A stretch of 64,000 nt of DNA from CAVVMA01 sp963830715. GTDB lineage: Bacteria > Desulfobacterota > Binatia > Binatales > Binataceae. The stretch's first letter is position 1, and each line of letters begins with the position of its first letter. The notes under the pieces were generated by a model. It did no database searches, was not told where the DNA came from, and saw only the letters and a program-made list of their open reading frames with translations. A program made the translations under genes and the position numbers. The stretch spans positions 186,001 to 250,000 of the forward strand of contig CAWHNS010000007.1 of the NCBI GenBank assembly GCA_963830715.1, in the 5' to 3' direction. This document shows, piece after piece, positions 1 to 9,599 of this stretch.

Positions 1-275
1 GCCGTGAAGGCCGCCGGTACCCCATTGGTGTTGGTGATCCGCAGCGTGTCGTCGGCCGCTCCGCTGCCGACGTTATCGTACTGACCGTAGTAGCCGTCCC
101 TGAACGCAGCGGTGCAAGTCCCACTGCCGGATCCCGTGCAACACGCGTAAGGGTTCCCGGATCCGGTACACTTTACATTTAGCTCATCTTCGGCGAGAGC
201 CACTCCCGAGGCCGCCCACAGCAGCCCCAGGAAGGCCAACGCCATCGCGCCAAGCTTTCCGTCTCTTCTTGTCAT
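1..275 (-). CDS. Secreted Cys-rich protein C, copy 1 (5' part only)
   Basis: This is the first third of a minus-strand gene cut by the window edge; it matches 10060-10334, where the whole gene is present. The ATG at 273-275 is chosen because a GGGAG ribosome site lies about 9 bases upstream; a TTG at 296 would add seven residues without support. The product begins with a signal peptide (charged start, then a Leu/Ala-rich core ending near ALAED) followed by two Cys-Cys motifs. It is the third gene of a minus-strand operon and starts 34 bases after gene B ends. Function unknown. Confidence 0.75.
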   Translation of the reverse strand, partial: MTRRDGKLGAMALAFLGLLWAASGVALAEDELNVKCTGSGNPYACCTGSGSGTCTAAFRDGYYGQYDNVGSGAADDTLRITNTNGVPAAFT

Positions 276-309
276 AGGCTTTCTCCCACTTGTCAATGTA
301 TCGCCCTCC

Positions 310-1056
310 TCAAGAACTCGGCGGGCAGATGCACGCCCCGGGACCCACCGCGGTTCCGCTGGAAGTCACAACGCCGCCCGTATTCCAGGTCGTGTTGCAC
401 TCTTCGTCCAGCACGCTGTAGAAGTCCGCGTCCGGCTCACCGGTCGGCAGGAGTTCTTCCTCGCTCTGTGCGGCCGGGTTCATGTTGTTATTGTTATGCG
501 TGATCCATGACCGCAGCGTCGGGGTGGGAGTAAAGCTGAACGGCGAGCCCGTCCCGCCGCCATCGGTCGGGTCGCAGGCAAGAGTTCCCGGCGCCGTCCC
601 GGTGTTGGCGTTGGTCGACACGATCTTGATCGTACCGCTGCCGGGGGATACGCCGAACATCGTCGGAGTACCCAGCGTGCCCGCGGTCACAGGATCCTGC
701 GCCAGGTCGCCGTTCACCGAGAAAACCAGCTCTCCCGCGTGGGTTATCTCGCACCCGCAGCACTCCTCCAACTCCTGGGAGGGGTCGAACACGTAGATCA
801 TCGCGCACAGCGGCGCCGCAGCGGCCGAGAAGGCCGGCGGCACCCCGTTGGCGTTCGCGACGTACAACGTGTCGGTCGGAATCTGCACCGGGTCGGCGGG
901 TCCACTGACGTTAGCGTTGACGAAATAGTTGACGAAGAAAGCATCGGTCGCGTGCCCCACTCCGGCCGTGCCGAACACCAGGACCGGCAGCAGCATCAGC
1001 GCTGCCACCTTCCCGCCGGCACCTACCGAGCGGCACATTTTTTCTAATCTCAGCAT
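310..1056 (-). CDS. Secreted Cys-rich protein B, copy 1 (unknown function)
   Basis: A 248-residue exported protein of a family I cannot name. It has an N-terminal signal peptide (about residues 1-36, ending at GHATDA), then a block with CAMIYVFDPSQELEECCGC near residue 85-104, a Thr/Pro/Gly-rich section with a conserved RSWITH, an acidic EEELLPTGEPD segment, and a C-terminal CICPP. Even numbers of Cys and export suggest disulfides. A GGAG site 8 bases before the ATG supports the start. It is the middle gene of a three-gene operon, 64 bases after gene A. Compared with copy 2 (10369-11115) the changes cluster around residues 135-150 and the last 30 residues. Confidence 0.75.
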   Translation of the reverse strand: MLRLEKMCRSVGAGGKVAALMLLPVLVFGTAGVGHATDAFFVNYFVNANVSGPADPVQIPTDTLYVANANGVPPAFSAAAAPLCAMIYVFDPSQELEECCGCEITHAGELVFSVNGDLAQDPVTAGTLGTPTMFGVSPGSGTIKIVSTNANTGTAPGTLACDPTDGGGTGSPFSFTPTPTLRSWITHNNNNMNPAAQSEEELLPTGEPDADFYSVLDEECNTTWNTGGVVTSSGTAVGPGACICPPSS

Positions 1057-1120
1057 AGAGACATCTCCTTCAGCGTTTGCTCAACTGCCAATCGATATCC
1101 GGCTCTTTGTGCCACCCGGC

Positions 1121-1900
1121 TCAGCTTCCGGTCCCGCACGTGCAGATCCCTAATCCGGTCCCGAGTTGTTGTACGTCTGAACAAAGAGCGGCCAGATCGT
1201 TTGCGTCGGTCGATGCTGACGGTATGTCCAGGAACTCCTCTTCGGTCAACGCAACCGTCTGCGGATGCGTCGCCCACGCCCGCACCGTCGGTTGCAGCGT
1301 CAGCGTGTTCGAGGCGCCGCCGGTCGGGTCGCAGCATAGGCGACTCTTGGGGTCGCAGTACGCCCCGTTGACGGGACAGGTCCCCGAGTTAGTCCCCGTG
1401 CAGCACAAGGACGGCGTCCCGGCTCCGGTGCAGTACGAATTGTCGTAGATCGGCGGGTTCGCCAGGCTGGCGTTGGTGGTCGTGGAAAGGATCCGGATAG
1501 TGCCGTTCTGAAGAATCGACGGCGGAACGGTGGCCTGTGAGACCGCTGTCGAGACCAGATCGGTAATCCCCGGGGGGGCGGCATTGATGCTCAAAGTCAG
1601 CAGTCCGTCAGCCGTCACCGGACATCCGCAACACTCCTGCAGCGCCTGCTGGGGATTGAAAACGTAGAACATCGCGCAGATTACTTCGGGCTGCGTTGTC
1701 GCGCTGTCCAGCTCCAGCGGATCGGTTACGTGCACAAACGCGTTTCCCAGCATTGGAACGTTGGCGTTACTGAAGTAATTGAGCTTCTGGGTATCAGCGA
1801 CGGTCTGCGCCATTGACACCCGCGCGGCGCCTGCCACCATCAGCATGGCCATCACCACCGCTATGACGATTTCCCTATGGACTCTTTTGCCTGCAAGCAT
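1121..1900 (-). CDS. Secreted Cys-rich protein A, copy 1 (unknown function)
   Basis: A 259-residue exported protein, first gene of the operon. I start it at the ATG at 1898-1900, not further upstream, because GGAGG sits 7 bases before it and copy 2 can only start there. Signal peptide about residues 1-31 (VVMAMLMVAGAARVSMAQ). The mature part has CAMFYVFNPQQALQECCGC, extra Cys pairs around residues 165-200 (a CCTG and CCDPTGG region), RAWATH, an acidic LTEEEFLD segment and a final CTCG. The order of motifs is the same as in B and C, so the three arose by duplication. The protein equals copy 2 residue for residue. Function unknown. Confidence 0.75.
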   Translation of the reverse strand: MLAGKRVHREIVIAVVMAMLMVAGAARVSMAQTVADTQKLNYFSNANVPMLGNAFVHVTDPLELDSATTQPEVICAMFYVFNPQQALQECCGCPVTADGLLTLSINAAPPGITDLVSTAVSQATVPPSILQNGTIRILSTTTNASLANPPIYDNSYCTGAGTPSLCCTGTNSGTCPVNGAYCDPKSRLCCDPTGGASNTLTLQPTVRAWATHPQTVALTEEEFLDIPSASTDANDLAALCSDVQQLGTGLGICTCGTGS

Positions 1901-2708
1901 TCCTGATTCCTCCGTGACTTTGGATAGTGACCTTCTCTCTCGCTCTTTCGTTGTCGCCTTCATCTCATGTCATGCGGATTGCCCTCCTTTCCGAGGTTCC
2001 GTCATATGGACGCCATCCGGGCGTACAACCATCAGCACCCGACTGCGAAGGCCTGTCTACGACTTCGCGCCGCCCCGAGGCGCCGCTTCTTTTCTCCCTA
2101 AGGCCGCAGCCCCGCATGTCAAGGACCTCATCTACCACTGTAGGCAAGGTCACGTCAAGCCAAATGCGCCCCGTTGCCGCATGCCAAGACTGGCAGCCTG
2201 CGGGTGGAATTGCCGGGGATGATGCCGCATTGCCTGGAATTCCACTCTCGGCGACTCCTCATCGCCGCCTCCGAGCCGATACGGCGAAAACCACCGAGGT
2301 CCACAGCCCGCCGGCCTGACGCGACGCCGAGGCGCCGGGCGCAGCCCGGCAGCTTGCCTCGCGGATTGAAAACACCAGCCGCCACTGGCGTTGAAGCGTA
2401 ATATGATCCCCGGACTATTACAAGCGGAAAGAATTAGTTACAACCGGATATAGTTCCGGCCAGTTCCGATGCCGCCGGGGCCGCATCCCGGGGCTGTGGA
2501 TAGTTCCTTTCGATGCCGTCTTGCGCCCAGCCGACTCCGGCCAGCCTGTGCGGCCGCGAACGCGGCGCGGTCAGCAGCGCGGGGCATATGGGGACACGAC
2601 GGCGCCAGATCGATCCCACCGTTTACACCTCGGCACCGGACCGCTAGACTGCACCTGACGCGGCCGAGCATCAGCGGAGCTCGAGCCGCGTTCGTGCATT
2701 CGGCCGAC
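1901..2708. other. Intergenic region between the Cys-rich operon and typA
   Basis: About 800 bases with no ORF that looks coding. The first 70 bases still belong to the repeat and should hold the promoter and leader of the minus-strand operon. The rest separates two divergently transcribed units. I see no clear sigma-70 box, tRNA or strong hairpin. An open frame runs from 2469 into typA, but its composition and lack of similarity to TypA argue that it is leader, not protein. Confidence 0.6.
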
Positions 2709-4561
2709 ATGAGAAGAGACGACATACGCAACCTGGCGATCATCGCACACGTCGATCATGGCAAGACGACCCTGGTCGACGCGATGCTGCGTCAGTCGGG
2801 GGTGTTCCGGGCCAACGAGCAGTTGGTCGATAGGGTGCTCGATTCGTTTGCGCTCGAGCGGGAACGGGGGATTACGATTCTCGCCAAGAACACCTCAATC
2901 AAATGGGGCCCCACGCGGATCAATATCGTCGACACGCCCGGTCACTCGGATTTCGGCGGCGAAGTGGAGCGCACCCTGTCGATGGTGGACGGGGTCCTGC
3001 TGCTGGTCGACGCCTGCGAAGGGCCGCTGCCCCAGACCCGGTTTGTGCTCAAGAAGGCGCTGGAGGCCAAGCTCCCGGCAATCCTCTGCATAAACAAGAT
3101 CGATCGTCCCGACGCGCGGCCTGCCGAAGTTCTCGACGAGGTTTACGATCTCTTCATCGAGCTGGACGCCACCGAGGACCAGCTCGATTTTCCCGTGCTC
3201 TACACCAATGCCCGCGCGGGTATCGCGGCGAGCGAGCCGCGAGCTCTCGACGGCAACCTGGAGCCGCTGTTCGCCGCGATAATAAAGCATCTGCCGGGGC
3301 CCGAGGCGGACGTCGATGCCCCCCTGCAATTCCAGGCGAACAACCTTGATTACAGCGACTACGTAGGGCGGATCGCGATCGGACGCGTGATCGCGGGCGT
3401 GATGACCGCCGGTGAAACCTATGCGCGATGCGGAATCGCGCAGGAGAGCGCGGCCTGCAAAATCGAACACATATATGGCTGGCTCGGCCTCAAGAGGATC
3501 GAGCAGCAGCGCGCGGAGGCGGGCGAGATCGTCGCGATTGCAGGCGTAGAGGACATCGCGATCGGCGAAACCATCGCCGATCCGGAGAATCCGCGGCCCC
3601 TGCCCGCGATCCGGATTGACGAGCCGACCGTCGCGATGACCTTCTCGGTCAACAACGCGCCCTGGGCGGGTCGCGAAGGAGTTTACGTTACCTCGCGCAA
3701 GCTGCGCGAGCGGATCGAGTATGAAGCGCTGCGCAACGTGAGCATCCGCGTCGAGGAAGCCGGGGTCGATTCATGGCGCGTCGCCGCGCGCGGGGAATTG
3801 CAACTGGCGGTGATCGTCGAGACGATGCGCCGCGAGGGCTGATCGAGCTCCAGCTCTCCAAGCCCACCGTCCTTACCCGGCGCACGGGCGGCATTCTGCT
3901 GGAACCGATCGAACTGGTGATGATCGACATCCCCGGCGAATACGTCGGGATCGTCACGCAATTGCTTTCCCCCCGCAAGGGCAGGATGCGAACCATGGTG
4001 ACCCACGCGACCGGGCGGGCCCGGCTGGAATACGAGATGCCCGCGCGCGGCCTGATCGGCTTTCGCGGCTTCTTTCTCACCGAGACGCGCGGCACCGGCA
4101 TCATGCATTCGCTCTTCAACGGTTATGCACCCTGGGCCGGACCGATCCAGTCGCGCACCAACGGCGCGATGATCTCCGATCGCGAGGGTGAAGCCAGCGC
4201 CTACGCGCTGTTCCATCTTCAGGATCGCGGCCGGCTGTTCATCGGAGCCGGCCAGCCGGTTTACGAGGGCCTGATCGTGGGCGAGTATTCGCGCGAGACC
4301 AATCTGCCGGTCAACGTATGCCGCGAAAAGAAGCTGACCAACATCCGCGCCGCCGGCCATGACGAGGCCATCCGGCTCGCGCCGCACCGGGTGATGTCGC
4401 TGGACCTTGCGCTGGAGTGGATCGACGAGGAGGAGCTGGTCGAGGTCACGCCGAAATCGGTGCGGATGCGCAACCGGGTGCTCAAGACCGCGATCCGGAA
4501 GAAGCATCGCGGCGGTGCGCCGGAAGCACAGCCATCAATAATCTCCGCCGCCCACGACTGA
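2709..4561 (+). CDS. typA: Ribosome-associated GTPase TypA/BipA (frameshifted)
   Basis: Translational GTPase of the elongation-factor superfamily that acts on the 50S/70S ribosome in stress and low-temperature growth. Starting at the ATG at 2709 gives MRRDDIRNLAIIAHVDHGKT: G1 loop at residues 13-20, DTPGHSDFGGEV as G3 and NKID as G4, followed by domain II and the EF-G-like C-terminal domains. A longer open frame to 2469 has no family support. The reading frame breaks near 3842 (after METMRREG-type sequence, where the family continues with an aromatic residue then ELQ); the next frame continues as IELQLSKPTVL to the stop at 4561. One missing base would restore a protein of about 617 residues, the usual family length. 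Confidence 0.93.
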
Positions 4562-4715
4562 GACCGCCGCAACGCGTCGCGCCGCCTGCCTGATGGGTCA
4601 CGACGAACCCTCTCTGAAGCCGGATACTCCCGCCAGGTCCGGCCGCGACGGACGACCGCTTTGGCGCCGGTGATCGCGAGGTCGCCGGGACAGCTAAGCG
4701 TGTTGTGTCCGACGA

Positions 4716-5366
4716 TTACTCAGGTTCGATCGCTGCAAGGTCCGCCCAAAGTTGATTCAGCGCAACATCGAGCGGATGCGCCTTCAAGTCGGCGAATCGG
4801 GCATCGCCGCTAAGCGTTTCGGCGAGCGCCAGAAGTCGCGGATGTTGGCTTTCGTACTTCTCCACGACGGTTCCACTCGGCTTGTGCTCCAGAAACCAGA
4901 GCAGGGGAAGCAATTCAGAGAACACGGAAACAGGGCCGCCGAGCGGACCACGCCGAATGGGCCAGCGGCTTGCGATGAATTCGTTGAGTTCCGTGAGCTT
5001 AGATATTCCGTCCCAGAGCCGATCTCTTGCTGCAAAGGTGACGCTCCCGACGTTGCTCGTCACAATGGCCATGGAGCAGAGCGGGCAGGGTTCGAGCGTC
5101 GTCCAGAGCGTATGGCGCCGATAATCGCCCGGCGTCAATTGTCCCAAAACATCGAGCTCGGCGTGGGCGATGAACGTCGATCGAAGCCTTCCTGGCGGGG
5201 CTTCCTTGTCCGACACACGATTTCGTCCGACAGCAGCAACACTCCCACGAGGATCCGTCAGAACCGCGCCGACGCCGATGTTGCCACCGACATACGCCTC
5301 CCAAGCCAGTGTCAGTGCCATCTGCCACGGCTCTTCCAGCGCTGACCAGTGACTGTCTTTTGTCAC
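4716..5366 (-). CDS. CMP/dCMP-type deaminase domain protein
   Basis: A 216-residue member of the cytidine/deoxycytidylate deaminase fold that hydrolyses an amino group from a nucleobase-like substrate. Zinc ligands are visible: HAE at residues 68-70 (His ligand and catalytic Glu) and PCPLC at 93-97 (the two Cys ligands). The C-terminal 80 residues have no motif I recognise. The start used is a GTG with only a weak purine-rich stretch upstream; the Met at residue 16 is the alternative. It lies tail to tail with typA and upstream of nothing obviously related, so the substrate cannot be inferred. Confidence 0.8.
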   Translation of the reverse strand: MTKDSHWSALEEPWQMALTLAWEAYVGGNIGVGAVLTDPRGSVAAVGRNRVSDKEAPPGRLRSTFIAHAELDVLGQLTPGDYRRHTLWTTLEPCPLCSMAIVTSNVGSVTFAARDRLWDGISKLTELNEFIASRWPIRRGPLGGPVSVFSELLPLLWFLEHKPSGTVVEKYESQHPRLLALAETLSGDARFADLKAHPLDVALNQLWADLAAIEPE

Positions 5367-5468
5367 GAGCGGGGAATCCCTTCCTCACCTTAGCTGGTAG
5401 CTGCGCGCCACGCATGGTCAGCATGCGTCTGAGATTGCCGCGAAGCACCCCAGGGTCTGCCGGATGCG

Positions 5469-6305
5469 TCAGCGTGCGGGATCTCTGAACCCGGATACTC
5501 CCGCCAGGTCTGGGCGAACCACCTCGATCGGGTCACGCAGGTCGTCGACGTAGCCGAGCGCATAGGCGCCGCGCCGGTAGCCCATGAGCTGGAGCAGTTC
5601 CACGGGGAGGGTTCGGGCAATCTCGAGCGGCACGGACAGATATTGATTCTCCTCCTGGCGGAGCCATGAGACGTTGTACGTGATGTTGATCCCGCGTCGC
5701 TCGGCGGACGAGCGGTTCGCACCGCCGCCGTGATACAGGCTGCCGGTGTAGAACAATACCGACCCACGCGTCATCTCGGCCGGCTCGGTGTCCTTTTCCT
5801 CGAACCGCAGCCGGTCATCGTAGCGATGGCTTCCCGGAATCACGCGGGTCGCGCCGTTCTCGGCCGTGAAATCGGTCATCGCCCAGATGGTATTGCATTC
5901 GACCTCGTAGCCCTTGGGGAACGGGAAGAAATCGAACGCCCATTGATCGCGATGGACTATCTGCGCGGCTTCGCCGGGACCGATCGCGATTACCTGGGTC
6001 AACTGCAACTGAAAGCTGGTGGCGCGAGCCAGCACCTTGCCGACCGTGGACAGCACGAGCGGATGCATCACCAAGTCTATGCACTTGGGCGAGCGGGCGA
6101 TGAGTCCGCCGGTTCGGCGCGTGCGACGGCCGCTGAACTCGTCCGGGCCGTATGGCGTCGCCTCCATCCATGATCGAAGCTCCTGCGCGACCTCGTCCAT
6201 CCGTTGCGCGGCGGCCAGGCAATCAACGACCGCGACACCGTCCTGATCGAGAGCCGCAGCGACCTCATCGGCGCAAGCCGAAGCGGGAAGATGCTTGATG
6301 CTCAC
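5469..6305 (-). CDS. Phytanoyl-CoA dioxygenase (PhyH) family protein
   Basis: Fe(II)/2-oxoglutarate-dependent oxygenase of the PhyH family, 278 residues. The iron triad is visible: His118 and Asp120 in QIVHRDQWAF, and His192 in LYHGGG, with an Arg a few residues later that fits 2-oxoglutarate binding. The GTG at 6303-6305 is preferred because GGAGG stands 6 bases upstream; extending to 6416 adds residues with no family match. The flanking divergent gene is a methyltransferase starting at 6422. The family hydroxylates lipids, small acids and natural products, so the substrate is open. Confidence 0.85.
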   Translation of the reverse strand: MSIKHLPASACADEVAAALDQDGVAVVDCLAAAQRMDEVAQELRSWMEATPYGPDEFSGRRTRRTGGLIARSPKCIDLVMHPLVLSTVGKVLARATSFQLQLTQVIAIGPGEAAQIVHRDQWAFDFFPFPKGYEVECNTIWAMTDFTAENGATRVIPGSHRYDDRLRFEEKDTEPAEMTRGSVLFYTGSLYHGGGANRSSAERRGINITYNVSWLRQEENQYLSVPLEIARTLPVELLQLMGYRRGAYALGYVDDLRDPIEVVRPDLAGVSGFRDPAR

Positions 6306-6421
6306 GGAGTCCTCCGTCTCGTCGTGGCGTCCATCGCCAAGCTCTGTCGTCTGAAGGTAGCATGATCGGCAGCCGCTGCGGATCAGACTAGCTGGCGGCG
6401 GCGACTGCGACGCCATCGCAT

Positions 6422-7173
6422 ATGAAAGCAGACTACGACAGAATCGGGCTGGGCTATGCGCTCAGGCGCCGGGCCGACCCTCGCGTGGCGAGCCAGATTT
6501 TGTCCGCGTTGAAGGACGCGGGAACGGTTGTGAACGTCGGCGCCGGGACCGGATCGTACGAGCCGAAGCAGCTATCAGTGGTCGCGGTCGAGCCGTCGCT
6601 CGAAATGATTCGCCAGCGGCCTCGCGATGCGGCGCCGGTAGTGCGCGCACGAGCGGAACGGCTCCCCTTCGCGGCGGGCCGCTTCGACGCCGCGCTAGCG
6701 ATCCTCACCATCCATCATTGGCAGGATCTGCCGAACGGACTCGCCGAGATGCGGCGAGTTGCCAGCCGGCGCGCCGTAATCCTCACCTGGGATCCCGATT
6801 CGAGCGGCGCGTTCTGGCTCACGTCGCACTACCTGCCGCAAATCGTGGAGTTCGACCTGCTGCGCTTACCCAGGATGGACGAGCTCGCCCGTCTCCTTGG
6901 CCACATTGAGGTGCGGACGGTATGATTCCAGCTGATTGCGAAGACGGCTTTCTCGGCGCGTTCTGGCGACGGCCCGAGGCGTACCTGGACCCGAGCATCC
7001 GCGGCGCAATGTCGGTCTTCGCACAATTGCCGCCGGACCTGCTCCAAAGCGGCCTCGATCGGCTTGCCGATGACCTCCGCTCGGGCCGCTGGGACGAGCG
7101 TTTCGGTGCGTTGCGCGCGCTCGAGAACGCCGACGTCGGCTACCGGCTGGTGATCGCGGAATTCGGGAAGTAG
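6422..7173 (+). CDS. SAM-dependent methyltransferase (frameshifted)
   Basis: Class I methyltransferase (Methyltransf_11 type). The first frame holds the SAM-binding motif VVNVGAGTGSYEP, the acidic motif II (VAVEPSLEMI) and LTIHHW near the post-motif. It stops at 6925, where a TGA overlaps an ATG; the overlapping frame to 7173 continues with DCEDGFLGAFWRRPEAYLDP, which reads as the C-terminal part of the same protein. One missing base near 6921 would join them into about 250 residues, a normal length for the family. I therefore treat the ATGA overlap as a frameshift, not as two coupled genes. Confidence 0.8.
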
Positions 7174-7178
7174 CGGCA

Positions 7179-7538
7179 CTACTTCGTAACGCTGCGATGG
7201 TCGAAGAAGCGCAATACGTATCCGTCGGGGTCGCGGAGCTGCGGGCCATAGCCCCAAGCCGTCTTCTGCGGAGGGTGGTCGAAGCGCAAGCCGCGCGCAT
7301 CCAGCCGGGAAAATAGCTCGTCAACGTCTTCGACCTCGAAGTAGATGCTCACGTCTCTTCCGGGCTCCGCTCTCGGCTCTCCCTGCGCCAGCAGAAATCC
7401 AAAGTCCGCATGGTCCTCGAGCGCGACAAATTTTTGATCGGCAGACTCGAAGTCGAGCCGCAGTCCCAGGTTGGTTATGTACCAATCGCGCGACGCCACG
7501 CAGTCTTTCACGGTGAGCGCGAGATGATTCAGCTTCAT
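7179..7538 (-). CDS. VOC-superfamily (glyoxalase/bleomycin-resistance fold) protein
   Basis: A 119-residue single vicinal-oxygen-chelate domain with the typical opening MKLNHLALTVKD, a central acidic strand IYFEVEDVDE and the closing motif GPQLRDPDGYVLRFFDH. The ATG at 7536-7538 has a GGGAG site 7 bases upstream. It follows the MFS gene on the same strand after 24 bases, so the two are probably cotranscribed, which suggests a detoxification or resistance pair. The family also includes dioxygenases and isomerases; the reaction is not determined by sequence. Confidence 0.82.
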   Translation of the reverse strand: MKLNHLALTVKDCVASRDWYITNLGLRLDFESADQKFVALEDHADFGFLLAQGEPRAEPGRDVSIYFEVEDVDELFSRLDARGLRFDHPPQKTAWGYGPQLRDPDGYVLRFFDHRSVTK

Positions 7539-7561
7539 AATCAACTCCCGCAGTTGGATGC

Positions 7562-8797
7562 TCACTCGGCGCGTTCATCCGGCGGGCGGATGGTTCGGAA
7601 CTGCACCAGCAACAGGATATCGTAAATCGATTTCAGCAGTCCGCAGCATATCAGCGGCCACCCAAACACTGAGTAATCGAGCATGACCCCGGCCGGCAGA
7701 GGCGCGAACGCGCTCGCCAGGCTGCGCGGCACGTTGGTCACGCTTGCAGCGGCGGCGCGTTCCTCCGGCGGCACCACGGCCATCACGAAGGATTGGCGCG
7801 CCGGTACATCCATCTGAGACATCGACGAGCGCAGCAACAAGCACAGGATCGCGAGTCTGGCGTTCGGCATCAGGGCTGCCAGGATCAGAAATACGCTCGA
7901 CGGCAGATGGGTATAGACCATCGTGTTGATTCGTCCGATCCGGGACGCGAGCCACGATGATACGAACTGCGAAAATGATCCCAGGATGCCAGCCGCGAAA
8001 AAAAAGGAACCGGCGGCGGCTATCGAGAGATGAAACCGGCGGAACAGCCAGAGCGCCAGCAGCGACTGAACAACAAAGCCGCCGCCGAAAGCATCCAGGC
8101 TGAAGAGCGCCGACAGGCGCATCACCACCTCGCGTGATCTTGCCAGCGGCGCCCCGTGCGCCGCGGGCGCGTGAGCTTCGACCGCCGGCGACAGCGACCA
8201 GTAGACGGGAGCTGCCAGCAAGGCGATAGCGGCGTAGGCAAAAAAACCGGAACGCAGCGCCGCTCGCGGATCCCATCCGTAGCGAGAGGCCATCGCCACC
8301 GGCAGGGCGCTCAACAGCGACCCGATAGCGCCCGCGAGCGCGCCGGCAACATTGTAAAGGGCAAAGATCGAGGTGAGGTTGCGCGTTTCGACGGTCTCCG
8401 CCAGCGAGGCCTGCTCGATGGGTAGAAACAGACTGACGTCTCCAGCCGACGGATTCAGAGTGCCAGCCACAGCCACTACGAACAAAGGCCAGAAACTCGT
8501 CACGCATCCGAATCCGATTCCCGTGGCCATCATCAACGCGCAAGCAGCGAGCAGCAATCGGCGCCTGCCCAATCGATGACTCGCGAGACCGACCCAGAGC
8601 GTCAGCGCCGCCGAACCCGACAGAGTTCCGAAGACGATCGCGCCGATTGCGGTCGAGGTGAACCCGATCGCGGTCAGATAGCTTGGCAGCAGGACGCTCA
8701 CGGCCCCGTCGGCGAGCCCGCGGAGCGCGCGAGTCACCAGCAGCCGCTTTGCATCGGCGCTTGCGCTGGAAGGAAGCCAGAGGCGCGAGCGAGACAT
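7562..8797 (-). CDS. MFS transporter
   Basis: A 411-residue membrane protein with about 12 hydrophobic segments and the MFS loop motif between helices 2 and 3 (GLASHRLGRRRLLL). A second basic loop after helix 8 (SRIGRINTM) marks the repeat of the fold. The Met at 8795-8797 is used; the open frame reaches 8893 but that stretch is a repeated intergenic sequence with an implausible Cys-rich start. Followed by the VOC gene. A drug or metabolite exporter is the likely role, substrate unknown. Confidence 0.82.
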   Translation of the reverse strand: MSRSRLWLPSSASADAKRLLVTRALRGLADGAVSVLLPSYLTAIGFTSTAIGAIVFGTLSGSAALTLWVGLASHRLGRRRLLLAACALMMATGIGFGCVTSFWPLFVVAVAGTLNPSAGDVSLFLPIEQASLAETVETRNLTSIFALYNVAGALAGAIGSLLSALPVAMASRYGWDPRAALRSGFFAYAAIALLAAPVYWSLSPAVEAHAPAAHGAPLARSREVVMRLSALFSLDAFGGGFVVQSLLALWLFRRFHLSIAAAGSFFFAAGILGSFSQFVSSWLASRIGRINTMVYTHLPSSVFLILAALMPNARLAILCLLLRSSMSQMDVPARQSFVMAVVPPEERAAAASVTNVPRSLASAFAPLPAGVMLDYSVFGWPLICCGLLKSIYDILLLVQFRTIRPPDERAE

Positions 8798-8800
8798 ACA

Positions 8801-8909
8801 ACGGGAGCCAAGTCCTGAGAACCTATCAATAGTAGCGGCAGAAGCGCCCTTTTCAAGCTGCGCGAAGCCGGCACACGCGCAGCAGCAACACACGAGACCC
8901 GTACAAAAC
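8801..8909. repeat. Short intergenic repeat, copy 1
   Basis: Two adjacent blocks recur about 500 bases away. Block A (8801-8824) matches 9493-9516 at 23 of 24 bases. Block B (8826-8909) matches 9326-9411 with scattered substitutions and small indels. In this copy A comes directly before B; in the other copy B comes first and A follows 81 bases later. The unit sits immediately upstream of the MFS start. Confidence 0.7.
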
Positions 8910-9064
8910 TTATTTCTGCCGGGCGTGTTGCCTCAGCAAAAAGTGTTACTCGCCATGATCGCTGATATTTGCGACCCTCCGGAGCCACCGCCTGCTCCCA
9001 CGGCCCCATAGGTAACGGTGCGCAGAAGCTCCATGGAGGAAACTCACCACACGCGAATTTGAAG

Positions 9065-9327
9065 ATGAGTGTCTTACGGCCACTGTGGCTGGCCGCTTCC
9101 GGCGGCGTCGTGGTGGCCCTGATGCTGATCTGTGGGACTGCTCCAGCAGCAACCGGAAAACCGGCCGCCGCCAAAATCTACGTGACCAATGATGGTTGCA
9201 CCAAGGTCGTGACGGCCTACCCGGTCGGGAGCAAGGGCACCGTCGCGCCTCTTTCGTCGCCGCCGGGGACCGGCTGGCTAACCCGATTGGCATTGCGGTT
9301 GACGGCACGGGCAAGATCTTATTTTAA
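9065..9327 (+). pseudogene. Truncated secreted beta-propeller gene
   Basis: The ATG at 9065 opens a signal peptide (LWLAASGGVVVALMLICGTAPAA) followed by IYVTNDGCTKVVTAYPVGS, which resembles the first blade of NHL/SBBP-type propeller proteins. Near 9275 the frame is lost; another frame continues as ANPIGIAVDGTGKILF, a typical propeller repeat, and stops at once where the intergenic repeat begins at 9326. A whole propeller would need several hundred more residues, so this is a 5' remnant. Similarity is judged by eye. Confidence 0.65.
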
Positions 9328-9516
9328 CAATAGTGGTAGCGGCAGAAGCGCTCTTCAAGCTGCGCGAAGTCGGGACAGGCACGGCAACAACACGCGAGGC
9401 CGGCACAAAACAGAGCAAACGTATAATAGCGTATCGTGTGGGAGAGCCGGCCTCGCTTCGTGAAACGTGCATCCAATCAGGATCGGGATAGGACGGGAGC
9501 CAAGTCCTGAGGACCT
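9326..9516. repeat. Short intergenic repeat, copy 2 (blocks in other order)
   Basis: Block B at 9326-9411 abuts the end of the truncated propeller gene. Block A at 9493-9516 forms the left part of the hairpin at 9495-9523. Between them, 9432-9485 resembles the leader and first codons of the DUF523 gene at 15370-15425. The order of pieces suggests past rearrangement. Confidence 0.65.
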
Positions 9517-9523
9517 GGCTCCC
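9495..9523. terminator. Strong hairpin downstream of the Cys-rich operon
   Basis: GGGAGCCAAGTCC and GGACCTGGCTCCC pair over 13 positions with one G-T wobble and a three-base loop. It lies about 75 bases beyond the stop of the last gene of the minus-strand operon, where a terminator or RNA-stabilising stem would be expected. There is no T-run on the minus-strand side, so intrinsic termination is uncertain. Confidence 0.45.
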
Positions 9524-9599
9524 GCGATACAGTCAGGCCGACAGGGAGGCGCGGCTCAGATCTGCCGTGTAACCTCCCCGGGCTAGAACCCGGCTCGAA

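Larger units (their letters stand above)
1..1970. repeat. Large direct repeat, copy 1 (extends past window edge)
   Basis: Base 1 matches base 10060 and the match runs with a constant offset of 10059 to about 1905, where a single extra C in copy 2 shifts the offset to 10060; similarity ends near 1970/12030. The two copies differ by only scattered substitutions, mostly in the middle gene of the operon; the protein of the upstream gene is unchanged between copies. The left limit is not visible because the window starts inside the repeat. Confidence 0.97.

Noticed and set aside
2469..2708. 80-codon N-terminal extension of typA
   Set aside because: Arg/Ala/Pro-rich sequence typical of non-coding GC-rich DNA; the TypA family starts at the Met at 2709.
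3838..3845. In-frame TGA in typA as a possible selenocysteine codon
   Set aside because: Reading through in the same frame gives sequence unlike TypA; the family sequence resumes in another frame, so this is a frameshift.
6922..6925. ATGA overlap read as two translationally coupled genes
   Set aside because: The second piece is the normal C-terminal part of the same methyltransferase family, and neither half alone is a complete domain.
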